Source: Protonemura montana (lineage: Eukaryota; Arthropoda; Insecta; Plecoptera; Nemouridae). Taken from it: a DNA stretch of 64,000 nucleotides. Shown piece by piece: positions 22,901-33,901 of the stretch. The stretch covers positions 23,894,651-23,958,650 of the forward strand of contig OX387603.1 in assembly GCA_947568835.1 (NCBI GenBank). Reading direction: 5' to 3'. Under the pieces are notes generated by a model that saw nothing but the letters and a program-made list of their open reading frames with translations, had not been told where the DNA came from and searched no databases. The translations under genes and the position numbers were made by a program. Numbering within the stretch: position 1 is the stretch's first letter; every line of letters begins with the position of its first letter.

Positions 22901-25900
22901 TACAATTTATTCGCGCACACCTAACAGGTACCTACAGGCTGTACAACCTCATGGTGTTCCAAGCAAAAGTCTGCTGAGTAAAAACACCGACCACATCTTT
23001 TAGCATGTGCACCGTCGAGATTGCAATACGCGAAATCTTTGGCACACATCGCCCACACGTCACCCACTGCGAATTGCCCAAAAAAAAAGAAAACACAACC
23101 ACACGAGAAGCATATTCAGAGAAAACGCAACCTATCCCGGCCAAAGCACATCATACCCAAGCAGAGACCGCCCTAGGCCTAATTAAGAACTCCTTAGAAC
23201 ACACAGCGCACGAGGATACCAGCCGCAGCCGACGGCGTAACGAATTCTTTCTTCATTATAAACATTACCACACTAATTTGGCTCCTCATCAATCTCTCTC
23301 ATACGATACGTCACACGGCAATGGAGAGTGCATAAAGGCTCCGTTAATACTGTAATAAAACCAACCTTTGAGGCGTTATGATCTCATAGTATTACGCCGC
23401 TACATCTTTGCACGCCCTCTATATTCTAGACAAGTTACCCAATCTAAAGCGTAACCTGATTAGGCAAACAAAGTCGCTAATATGATTGACTAATGAGGTT
23501 TCGCCGTGCGCACCCTTCCCGCGAGGGGCGCTGCCGTCGCTCGTTTGAAATTCAATCCCCTAACTCGATTCCACGGCATTATCGTTTGTGCATCGAGGCT
23601 GGATTGCACGGAGTGATGATCTGCGATGCCGTGTTGCGTATTGTGATCAGTTGTCGAACGATTTGGGGGTTTGTTGCAATGCCAAGCAGGGAATCACCTC
23701 TCCACGACTCATTATCGATGTCCTGTTTCGCGTGGGGTCTATTGTGAGTGGTCTGAGAAATCGACGATCAGAAATCAACACCTGGTGCATTTGTTGGCGG
23801 CCTCCTAAGTTGATGACTGCAATTAATTTGCTCGGAATGATTCGAAGTGAGAATCGTCTTGTCCCAGTCGGCTGATGGTGGCAGGGACTTCAATCAATTG
23901 TATCAATATCTGCCAATGAATCCATCTTTGTCCGCTTTCATGTCCATGGAAGTCGCTCTTGGCTCACCCATACTAGTGCAATCGTTCATGTGGTTTCAGA
24001 AGATTTTACCACAATCAAATTTGAGGTTCGAAACAAACAGTTTACCCTTTCAACCAGTCGTTAAATTGCGTATTAATGGTAAAAACAAGTTTGAAACGTT
24101 GCTCGACATGAAACGAAATTGAAAAAAGTCAAACTAGAAGCATCATGAAATGATTAAACAACTACATCGTTGTAATCCTCACGGAATCAACCCGGTTTTG
24201 GTTGTTAACGCGCTCCAATGGGGTGGCTAAAATAAGACGCAATGCAAGACAGCCATGCACCACCCTCCCAACCGCCACGCCCATAGAAAGGGGTGCCCGT
24301 CATGCAGATCTGGAGACGGCGACGCCGTAAGGGACGCTGCAAGCCAGAATAGGACCTGACAAACATACACGTGTAGCAAAAAGAAGAGGGGTGGGGGCGA
24401 TAGCTCGAAGAAAATCAATATACACGTGGCAAAAGATGCACTAAGAGCCTGGTGATGCGATGGACAATATTTTGAGTGGCTCTGAATACTCTAAAGTTAA
24501 ACTTTTAGATATCCCAGAACTATCATTTCAACCTTAGCCCTCAACTGTCGTCGTACATACACGACAACCTGGATCTGCTCAGTTTTGCTAAGCCACTAGA
24601 ATCCAAACCGCTGTACTTTAATTCGGTAAGAACATTTTGTTTCACCGAACAAAAGCAACAAAAAGAAAAAGTGAATCAAAAGGGTGCTTCGAATCGAGCG
24701 AAATCTAATGGAGTATAGAACTTCATTCGCAGAACAATTGACCGACGCTCGTAAATCTCCGATACACCCATGATACATTATCGAGTAATTACATCAATTT
24801 CTCAACGCATCGCGCGCCTCTCACCGCAACAACGGCGTCGGCGTCGGCCGCTGCGGCCGGCCGGTGTGCAGGTACCAACCGCGCCATTGCGACGCGTTCT
24901 GCGCGCAGCCAGAATGATGGATGACACCGCTAGAGGCTCATTGTGCATCTCAAAACACGCGAGATGGAATCATTACATCGCCGTACACAACGACGATCGC
25001 CAGTGGTACACATCCATAAAGTTATTACGTACCTATCACGTGATGACTGGTCATGCAGTCATCAATCACCATCTTCTTCATTACGTCTGGAAGGCGGGCA
25101 GACGATCGGTCGCTGTCGACCGCGATCGCCCCTTCGGTACAGAGGCACCAGGGTCGCCGATGCAGCGGAGATGAAACAATCAGAGAGTCATTAAAATCAC
25201 GGCCTGCACAAATGTAGATGTCGGTATGCACCGATACGAAGCTGCGTACACCTTTATTATTTATTCTACGATTGTGAAGTGACGAAGTGCATTACATGCC
25301 GTGCAATTTAATATGTGAAGACAAACATTTTAGATGTACGCGTAATTTGTTGTTTGACTTTCTGAGCCTGTCTACCATATTATATGTTGTTATCTGCTTT
25401 TAAAATCGGACCCTTGGTCAGGTCAGTGGATTGGAATGAATAAAAGAAAGACATTAGCAAAACATAAATAGGCAAACCTGAGGTTAGAGAAAGGAATGTG
25501 CCTCGTCCCTTTAAATTAACCCATTTAATTATTCGTCTGATAAAATGTAGGTAGGTAGATGCAGTGAAATTCCTTAAGTGGTGTGGTCTTCGGGAAAGAA
25601 TCGATCTATTCTATCCATATCCCAATTCAAATGGTTGCCCCTTGCTGTCATCAGCCTTGCTTTGTTTTCTACGCTAACAGTTCACGGCCCCCACGACTAA
25701 TTCTCAATCTGTGCGTCACAAAGAAAAACAAAATCCTCACACGCTTCACGTCGCTTTGCAAAACAAAAACATCGAATCAAGTCGCTCAAATTTCCTAAAT
25801 CAATCAACGAAATCAATCGATCCGACGCCGAGTGGCGTCACGAACAAAAGCACGTCGTTAGCATCGCACCTTTCGCGCTCCCACGTGTTGATCGAGCGAC

Positions 25901-26033
25901 GCCCTCCGTCGCGACGCCGAAATCGGCGTCGATTTCACAAAATCGTTCTCATTACCTTGTCTTTCACCGGGATCTCTTAATGAGAGCTTAAGAAGTAATA
26001 TGCCGTATTATAATAATGTTAGAAGGGGTGTGT
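16942..26033. other. intron sequence, no gene recognised
   Basis: Long stretch of mainly unique DNA. CpG/GC-rich patches occur at 17330-17540, 18090-18280 and 24830-24920. A TG-rich tract is at 19237-19260 and C-rich tracts at 20690-20770. An open frame at 23847-24122 (+, 91 codons) has no identifiable family and weak context. No RNA gene recognised. Confidence 0.45.
19237..19260. repeat. (TG)n-rich microsatellite
   Basis: Alternating GTATG/TG units over about 24 bases. Confidence 0.7.

Positions 26034-26071
<38 letters not shown>
26034..26071 (+). repeat. 38-base poly-G homopolymer
   Basis: An uninterrupted run of 38 G on the transcribed sense strand of the optix intron. It can form G-quadruplexes in DNA and pre-mRNA and is prone to length change and to sequencing or assembly error. 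Confidence 0.9.
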
Positions 26072-26073
<2 letters not shown>

Positions 26074-26324
26074 ATTGAGTCATCTTACGGCAGCGCTATC
26101 TATAACGTCTCCTTGAAACGTGAGCACCTCTCTTCTGTGTTATCCTCGGCGCTATGGAGCGTGCTCATCAATCCAAAATTAATCTTGTCGGGAAGACGCG
26201 ACAGCTATTTGAAGAAGTTTGTAATTACAAGGTGGTGCTATGGATCCGTCTAATGATTCACAAGAGCCGTTCTCAGTCAAGTTTTTGACACGGAGCCCGA
26301 CTAGACTACGTTCAGAATGCATGA

Positions 26325-26490
26325 TGCCATTGGGGTTGTAGGTTTAAAGTCACGTGTCACAGCGCTAATGTTAAACTTTGTGATGCGCTAGCGAGTCGGC
26401 AACGCGTGGTGATGGTAGCTGCCACTCGATGGCGCTTTTGGCCGATGTTTTCAACAAAACCTGTGCCTGCAATTAAATAAACGCGGCTGA
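26325..26490 (+). repeat. dispersed repeat, GATGGCGCTAGC family, copy 2
   Basis: Shares with 6670-6830 the ordered words TAGGTT, AATGTTAAA, CGGCAAC, GTGGTGATGGTAG, CGATGGCGCT and GGCCG, in the same orientation and spacing. Diverged enough to be an old copy. Confidence 0.65.
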
Positions 26491-27154
26491 AAATATCGAA
26501 ACATGTTGTGGCTAGCATCAATTAGATCATTTGAGTGTACTCCAGGTTAAAATGCAAGTAATCTTCGAGATAATCTTTCTACCATTTTCGTCGCTATAGC
26601 AGTTGATTCTTCGGTGTTTTATGAGATGACAGTTCACGATAATAGCGTTGGTAATAGCGTAGCAAAACCTTTAAGCCCGATGGTGACACTGTTTAGGAAT
26701 ACATTTTAACTTCCTATCAATTCACCAGCTTACTGAACTGAAAATGTCTGAAAGTTCTCGAATTTTTTAAATAAATACCCAGGAATCTCCCCCCGCTGAA
26801 ACGAAATCAATCCGAGGACCCCGTCATCTACCGAGCAACATGGAAGAACGCATCAACACAATAGGACGCCAAATCTTCGGGGCCATATTGTGCATGCGGT
26901 GCTCAGAAAAAAACAACGCAGCGGTTTTCAATGAACGTGAAATCGAGCCGGACAATTTGTCCCGACTCCCGGGTTATTGGGTCGACGCCGACGACGACGG
27001 CGACAGGCATTGTGTGCCCGGGGTAGAGGAGATCCGACACCGCCCGGTATCGGGCCAGGGGTCGGCGTTGTGCACTCGGCAACTCGACCAGAAGATCGGT
27101 GTGCTTTGCAGAGACTATGCCATGGCCGGGAAATTGATCCCTTAACTATTTGAA

Positions 27155-27265
27155 ACATAGGGCTATAGGTTAAGTTGAACACTAATTTAAAGCAGTCTCC
27201 GCGATTAATACCGACCGATCAACCACAATATCGACGAAAGTGGTAGAATTGCTGCACAAATTCTT
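27155..27265 (+). repeat. dispersed repeat, related partial copy 3
   Basis: CTATAGGTTAAGTTGAAC followed by ATACCGACCGATC and AGTGGTAGAATTG. The word ATACCGACCGATC and its surroundings recur at 60949 and, in part, at 6767. It aligns better with the 60.9 kb copy than with 6.7 kb. Confidence 0.5.
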
Positions 27266-30200
27266 TGAGAGAGTTAAGTAGTTTATTCCGATAATACTCG
27301 ACGATTACTCGCTATTAAGTCTGGATGAAGCGAAAATAATCTTTATTGACGCTCACCTCAACAGTGTTTTTACATTTATCGATATTTTGAGACTGAAATA
27401 CACTAGCGGAAGCGTTATCGGATGGCAACTACCATTAACGAGTGTTGCGAATCTAAAACAAAATTAAAAAAAATATATTTATCTGAGAGCTTTGAGCATA
27501 AATTCTGCCGTCAAATATCCTTTTAAGTCGGTCGTGTAACAGGTTCTAACAGAATTAATATATTTTTGCAAGCTGCAATAGAATCTTTTGATTATGTGTC
27601 GATTTCGATTATCCAAAATAAGCATCGAAACCGGTGGTATCCCACTCACAGAAAAATGTTCTGGGCCCAAAAACCTTGTTCACCCTAAGAATGCCATCGT
27701 GGGCGTCCACGCGGTGTTCGTTCTGACCGCACGTCGGCTAGGCAGGAGTGCGCGGTGGTGGAGTCGTTTAGCCGGCATAGCGCCCGGTACCAGCCGGGCA
27801 AAACACCGCACTCACTCGCCCGGAATGTTCCACCCGATTGCTTCCGTCTAGTCTTACCTCGCAGCCTCCGACGAGTACCTCAACGACGCGCAGCCAGTGT
27901 GCGAGTCCACTTGCACGGAAAATTGGCGAGCTAAACGCGCCAAAATTATCTTAGGTCGTCGCTGGTCTTGTCCACTGAAATCAAACAAAACTCGTAAATT
28001 GGGGTACGATCACTGCAACTGGAGACCGTCTACGAGTGTTTTCTTAAAGATTCTTCCACAAAGCCGTCGAAATGACGAGTTCTTTTCAAAATAATTGAAG
28101 TATCTTTTCGTGGGTAGACATTTTTCAATGGAAATTAATGCCTATAATTATAACGATGCGACCCGTCTTCGCCACAGGAGCGATGGCCACCTATTTATCC
28201 ATACCAACAACCTGCACACTGAATCAACGCCATAAATCAACCGACCGACTCAAATGCACATGCACAGCGACCAAATAGCCGGTGCATGCGGTCAATAAAT
28301 ATGTAATCGAATCCCTGGCGTCCTGGCGAGCAGCTGGTCAGCCGATTGTCAAAGCGCTGGACAAGTATTTTGGCCGTGCGTGTCCACACCGGGTCCACGT
28401 CAGGAGCACCGTGTGTGCAGCCTATCTCGACTAATAATCACTCCACGGATTACGTTACACTTTAAGAGCTCGGATATCTTAATATAGATAATATATCATA
28501 TTGGAATATATAGTTTATGGCATACGGGTTTTAAGCATGCGCGCACCGAAAATATCCTCCCTTGTTTTTTTTTTTTGTTGTGCTCTTCGCGGTGACCATC
28601 GTGGCGTGAGGTGAACGCATTTCGGTCGAAGATTAAGAGTATCGCGCGGTGAAACAGGTGGACTGCGGTCGACGCCGTCCCAGGCCGAGAACGGGGTGAA
28701 AAAAGTGTGAGACGCGTTGCAAACGACGTCTCCACCCGTCGAAAGCAGGGTCGCCGTTGTGGCGAAGGTTCCTCGTACCTCACCGCGTGAACGCGCAGGC
28801 ATCATGCATCGAGACACATGCAAACGAGCATTGGAAAGAGGAAGCCAATGGCATTAGCAGCAATCTCGTCTAAATTACTTCGACAAAGAGATGGAGAACC
28901 CATTTCGCTAATTCGATGTTGCACGTAATGAGAACACCCCCTGCAGCATTCGGAGCGAACTTCTCTTGCGGCGAGCCAATGAGAGTTGGGGCTGCTTTAG
29001 TTGTTCTTGTTGTTCCGTCTCAGCTGTCACCTTGTTCTGACAGTTGCTTCGCCGTGCCTAGGCCAAGGGTGGTTTCCTTCAAGCGAATATCTCGCAGTCG
29101 CGTTTACTTTCAAGAATAACCACATTAAAGAGCCCTCACCTGTTGACAACGTTGCCAGCACCCGTTCGGGTTTGCAATAATATTATTGAAATGCGTTGGT
29201 TATTAATTTTTAGGCCATGCTCGTGGCGCGCAATTGTTTTTAACGACTAGCGATCTGTGAAGTTGTGAACCAGCTGTTGTTTCTCTTGAGACAAAGTGCG
29301 CCAAGGGAATTGATCGTGAATTGTTGTAACGCGTCAGTTGTGCATGTCACTTGCGAATTGGCAAGAGATGCTTCACTAAAATCGTTCGTCGCAATCTGCA
29401 GACGCCTTTGCTCGCTCGGGCGCTTGCTGGTCCGGTGGACAAACTGGAAATATTAAAAATGCGGTTGCCCGTTATTCAAGTATTGTCACAATCGTGCAAC
29501 CGGCATTCGAGTTAATGTCTATTTCGGTGTTTTTATCGCCTAGTTCACCTGTAGATGAATGTACAACGCAATTTATAGATTGCTTCGCAAAGCGGTTTGT
29601 GTCAGAATGCGAAACAACACGCGATCGGATAAACCCGGCGCCTCCACAGCCTCTAAAAAACGCACCTCGGCCCACGATACTCGAAACCCGAGAAGGAAAT
29701 GACAATTGAATTAATCTTGGTTAAATTTCAATCCAATTTGTCGGTCGTTCGGTCGGCAACAATGGCTCCCGAGGGCCGGAAACGACGCGACGACTGGCGC
29801 CACCGAGAAGACATTTCGACCTCGTCATCGTCATCGTGACATTGGTCCAAAATAAAGACGAGGAGATTCGTTTGCTCTGCGCCGGTTCGAGTGGTGTTAG
29901 GTTCTCGCGGATGGCGCCTCGCTCGCTGGCTCTGAGATGAGCCACCCTTAGCGTGTGAGCTACCCCCGGCATGCATTAACCATGCCTGCTGGTGAGGCAC
30001 ACATACTAAGACAGGGCTACAGAGAAAACAATGAAGTCAAAAAGTATCGTATCAAGTGAAGAGTGCTCGAGAGAGTCGTCTTTGCTTGCTTTCGTCTTGT
30101 CTCGTGTGTGCTCTGCGTCTTCAGAGAGGTTTTTTTGTCCCAATGTTTGTTTGGCCCTACTCCGTCTCTCTTCTGTGTTTTGTATGCAAGTCTGACAACG

Positions 30201-32046
30201 GGGGTGGGCAAGGGGGGAGGGAACCTCGTTGAGGGGGGGGGGGGGGGGATGGTGAATCAATCGAGACGCGTGGGAAATTTTGATTTACAATTAGGGAGCG
30301 TCATTCGTCTGCAACTCTATAATAGGATGCATTGTTGTAATGAATTACTAAAAAAAAAAACATAATATAGACAAGTTGATGCTCAAGGGACAGATTGCTT
30401 TCTTCATTTTATACGCATATCAAAGTTCTGTGTATCAAATTCGAAACTGTTTAATAAAACAAATAATAAGTCTGTCATAACCCCTGTATGATCGATGAAA
30501 GCAAAATACCTAGAACATCTTTCCCCTCATCAAACATTTACAACAACAATACGACGTTTTGAGTAAGTCATCAGTCATCATTTTCGACAGCAATCAAATT
30601 GATTTCCAGCCCCCACTACACGGCTATAAAAATCTAATGCCCCCCACACCACCCCTGACAAATCACCAAAACGTGTACACATAGTGTACATACCACCACT
30701 TATAAACCTCACCCCAGTCCACACATCACATGGCTGTCAACGCTTTGCGACGATGACACTTCCCATCCACGCATGGGGTCCGTTACAACTCCATTAACAT
30801 CGCCGCTAATGTCTTCGGCACAAAGCCTCCGGTAATACAGGCTACACCACAATTACTAGTGCCTTGCAGCGCTGCACGTTGGATCCACGTTTACGCGCCA
30901 TGTTTACCAGGCGACGACAATGCCCACGAACAGAACCCGATGGGGGCCCCGACTAGCTTATTATTATAGGCTCATTTCATGGGCACTTCTCGTCTCGCTA
31001 AACACACCCGTATCATTCTGCAAAAACTGGAGAGAGAACGAAAAAAAAAACGAGCACATATAACAAAACATTATTGTAGGCCATGAGAAGGCTGTAAGTG
31101 ATATCGCCCAGTCCCATGGTCCATGCAGCTCGCGTTCTGGCGTTGTCCTCTTTTGCCATTGATCGCCGTATAATGTCGTCGTATGCCATTCACTCGACGT
31201 CGACGACAATGCCGTGATGGAGCTACTAATAATAGAGTGCTTTATCTTAAACTCCATATCATGGCCGTCTATGTGCCCGATGTGTCCAGTGAAAGAGAGC
31301 GCTGTGTGCCGTACGCTTTGTGGGAGAGCGAGGGGGATAGAGAGATTCCAAAACAGAAGCGACTTAAAGGGTGAAAAGGTAGATTTAAATATGGATCATA
31401 TGTTTTGGTGACCTTTTTTATGAAAAATAATAAAAAGGTGGGCTAGATTTTACTAAATATATGCACAAATACTGTGGAAATGGCGCTGAAAATCTTCAAA
31501 ATTGTTTAAAATTTCAGATTTCAAAGACGATTTTGGGAGGAAAGAGAGTTTTATTGTAATAAAGCTTTCGGGGTTGCTTTTGTATATTTTTCAGCTGATT
31601 TCAAACAATTGCTCCATCCTGGATTTGCCATATACATAAGTATACATATATAGGAACAGCTCAATGGGTAATGACATGGAAGAGATTACATAGGCAGGGC
31701 ATGGCGACTCCATTTAGATTCGCAATCTGGCTAATGCGTTGTCGCGCGATCAATGGATCTACCGTATCTAACAGGGCTATCTGCACGACACACAATGCAC
31801 ACAGTGCCCCTCGCAACAATGGCGCGCGCAGGAAAAACATGATGTACGACGTCGCGGTCGACCCGCGCGAGATTGACGTTTTCCCCTCGTCCACAATGTG
31901 ACAATTCACATGCGACAAATCTCGACGCTGATTGGTGGACACTGCAGAGGAAGTGGACCATTTGTCGAGCGTAATTACTACAAAGTTGTGTGTACATTTT
32001 CTCCTTCCCCTCGCGCGACGCTAATCGTGACCGGTGCGTGGCTAAT
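27266..32046. other. distal intron sequence, no gene recognised
   Basis: Unique sequence with CpG patches at 27690-27850 and 28600-28800, a 16-base G run at 30233-30248 just downstream of further G-clusters (G-quadruplex-prone), and an AT-rich part at 31400-31650. Overlapping short frames lack protein character. Confidence 0.45.
30198..30248 (+). repeat. G-rich tract with 16-base G run
   Basis: Five G-clusters of three or more in 50 bases, ending in 16 consecutive G. Meets the usual G-quadruplex pattern on the sense strand. Confidence 0.8.
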
Positions 32047-32070
32047 TACCAATATGGCGGCCGACGTGTA
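32037..32070 (+). promoter_or_regulatory. YY1/Pho-like site upstream of exon 2
   Basis: AATATGGCGGC at 32051-32061 fits the YY1/Pleiohomeotic consensus (ATGGCGGC core), next to GGCTAATTACC, a homeodomain-type site. About 490 bp upstream of exon 2. Single sites are common by chance; function is inference. Confidence 0.2.
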
Positions 32071-32546
32071 ATTGTAACTTTGTGTAAATGTAACTCGGGG
32101 CGACGACGTCGTGGCTTCCCGTCAACAAATCGCAATTGAGTCAATTTCTATAAAAGGACGTCCAGCGCGACGGGAGTAAAAAATCACACAAAATTGATCG
32201 GTTTTTGAAACTTTGAGATTTGTAACAAGCGGCTATAATTTGTCTTAATCGGTAGCTGCTAGTTTTTGGTTACCCGAAGAAAATTATTTATTTCTATCGT
32301 TCAAGTACTTTTTAGCAGACACTCTCCAAACAATCTCGAAATCCCATAAAACAGCCCCCTCTGTTTGTACCTTGATAGCTAATTCCTTTTTTTAGCCTGT
32401 CATATGCTCCGCTTTGCTCCATTTTTATCGGATTGATACCCTCTTCGGGTATTATGAGCGCAAAAATATCTAAATTAAAATAATAATCTACCCGTTCTGT
32501 GACGTACCGCAAGGTTCTAACTTGAGCCCATTCCTTTGCCCAGCAG

Positions 32547-32775
32547 GATGCAACAGCAGCAACTGGCCGCCCAACTCTCGCACCACCACGGCGGTTCACG
32601 TCGCTCGGTGGAGCCATCGCACAGTCCGGCTCCAGTCACCAGCGACTCAGACTCGGACATCAGCTTGGGTGCCCACTCTCCGCCGCTGCCCTTGTCGTCG
32701 CACACCCTGTCGTCGCACTCCTTCTCGTCGCCGCTCGCCCTTCACCGGCCATTCTCGCCGCCCCGCCTCACGTGA
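32547..32775 (+). CDS. optix: Optix C-terminal coding exon 2
   Basis: Codes the last 75-76 residues: a Gln run (MQQQQLAAQL), a His patch (SHHHGG), then a Ser/Pro-rich tail with TSDSDSDISLGAHSPP and Ser/Leu/Pro repeats, ending RPFSPPRLT-TGA at 32773-32775. SDSDISLG followed by HSP is shared with the region just C-terminal to the homeodomain in Drosophila Optix, which fixes the identity and strand. The phase fits exon 1. The acceptor CCCAGCAG is a tandem NAGNAG: using the first AG adds one residue. The tail is much shorter than in Drosophila, and beyond the stop another frame stays open (to 32903) with protein-like content, so a one-base indel in the preceding C cluster should be considered. 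With start 854 the protein is about 333 residues (336 with the alternative donor). Confidence 0.9.
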
Positions 32776-33901
32776 TACCGGCCACCGCACCCTGCCGGCT
32801 GGTAGCCGACGGGGTGGAGCTCCCCGAACGGGGGCGCCACGACGTCTCCCCCGTGCCAGGGGCGCCTCGGACAGGACACGGCGGTGCGTTTGTGAGACGT
32901 TGACGTTGCGATGCAGTGCCAGGTCGTGGGACGCACAAGACATTATTTTGGGGAGTCTTGGATTTGTATTATTGTAATGTGCGAGATGAGGATTCGATGC
33001 TTCAGTGATATTATTTGTTGAGTTTAGTGGTTGGACTGTATTATTATAGGTATATATATTTCGATGGATGGTGAACCATTCTCCACCCACGGTCTTTTCG
33101 ATTCGGTGGTACTTCTCGGCATGTTTGAATCGTTATCGATATTCTATACCTAAAAATACGCAATATATATATTAATTTTAATGAAAATATTGTGCAAAAA
33201 GTGAATGTTTATCAAGAGCTGATATTCTCTAAAACTCAAATTAAACCTTGTTATGTAGAGAATCAGATATGGCAATATTTCGAATACAAATTATTATAAT
33301 TATTATTGCTTTGAATTCTATGTGGGTATACTATTACAATATTATTTATTTTGAAAGTGAAATGCTCTATAAAGCTTCGAATCGATCGATATTATTTGAC
33401 TTTTCATCGAAAAGTACGTATAAAACTAAAGATTTTAAATGAACCGCGCACATTTTTCATTGCAATAAGAGATATGAAAAAATCTATACTAGGGCCTCTA
33501 TGTTAAAATCGATCGTGGCCACTTGTCCTATTAATATTATTTAAACCCTATACGTCATGACGGTATAAATGTGTGATTGGTTTATTTCAATATATGATTA
33601 TAAATGTATTATAAAAGTAAACATATATATTATTGTAGATATTGTGTAAACGCTCTCTCGTCATACTTATTGTATATAAATTATAAATTAGGGAAGTAAA
33701 TATTAAAACGGCAAATACTACAAAACACCCGTCGCTTGCTGACTGAAATGACCATGATGAAATTTGCCTAATGTTCCCTTCCTTCGATTGCTTAAAAATA
33801 ACCCGCGTGTTTCGCATCGCATCGAAACCGATATCGCAATCACGGAATCCACTTTCACAAGACTCCCAAAACTTTCGCGAACGATGATATCCAGAAATAA
33901 A
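32776..33901 (+). other. optix: probable optix 3' UTR
   Basis: GC-rich to about 32940, then abruptly very AT-rich (many TATATATT and ATTATT words) to about 33760. The first canonical AATAAA after the stop is at 33896-33901; ATTAAA occurs at 33240. The AT-rich block directly after a stop codon is typical of a 3' UTR. The transcript end is inferred. Confidence 0.45.
33896..33901 (+). terminator. candidate optix polyadenylation signal AATAAA
   Basis: First exact AATAAA after the exon 2 stop, about 1.1 kb downstream, followed within 30 bases by a T-rich stretch. Use is inferred. Confidence 0.3.

Larger units (their letters stand above)
1627..32546 (+). other. optix: optix intron (about 30.9 kb)
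   Basis: This intron joins the homeodomain exon to the C-terminal exon. Donor choices are GTCGGT (1627) or GTGAGT (1636). The acceptor is TTCCTTTGCCCAGCAG ending at 32546, a tandem NAGNAG. Every donor/acceptor combination keeps phase 2, so all give in-frame protein. Vertebrate SIX3/SIX6 carry their single coding intron at the equivalent position. The intron contains repeats, CpG-rich islands and a possible antisense nested gene, listed separately. No additional optix exon is recognisable. Confidence 0.8.

Noticed and set aside
32647-33090. 147-codon minus frame over exon 2 and the 3' region
   Set aside because: Antisense shadow of the optix tail, Arg/Pro-rich as expected from the complement of Ser/Leu codons.
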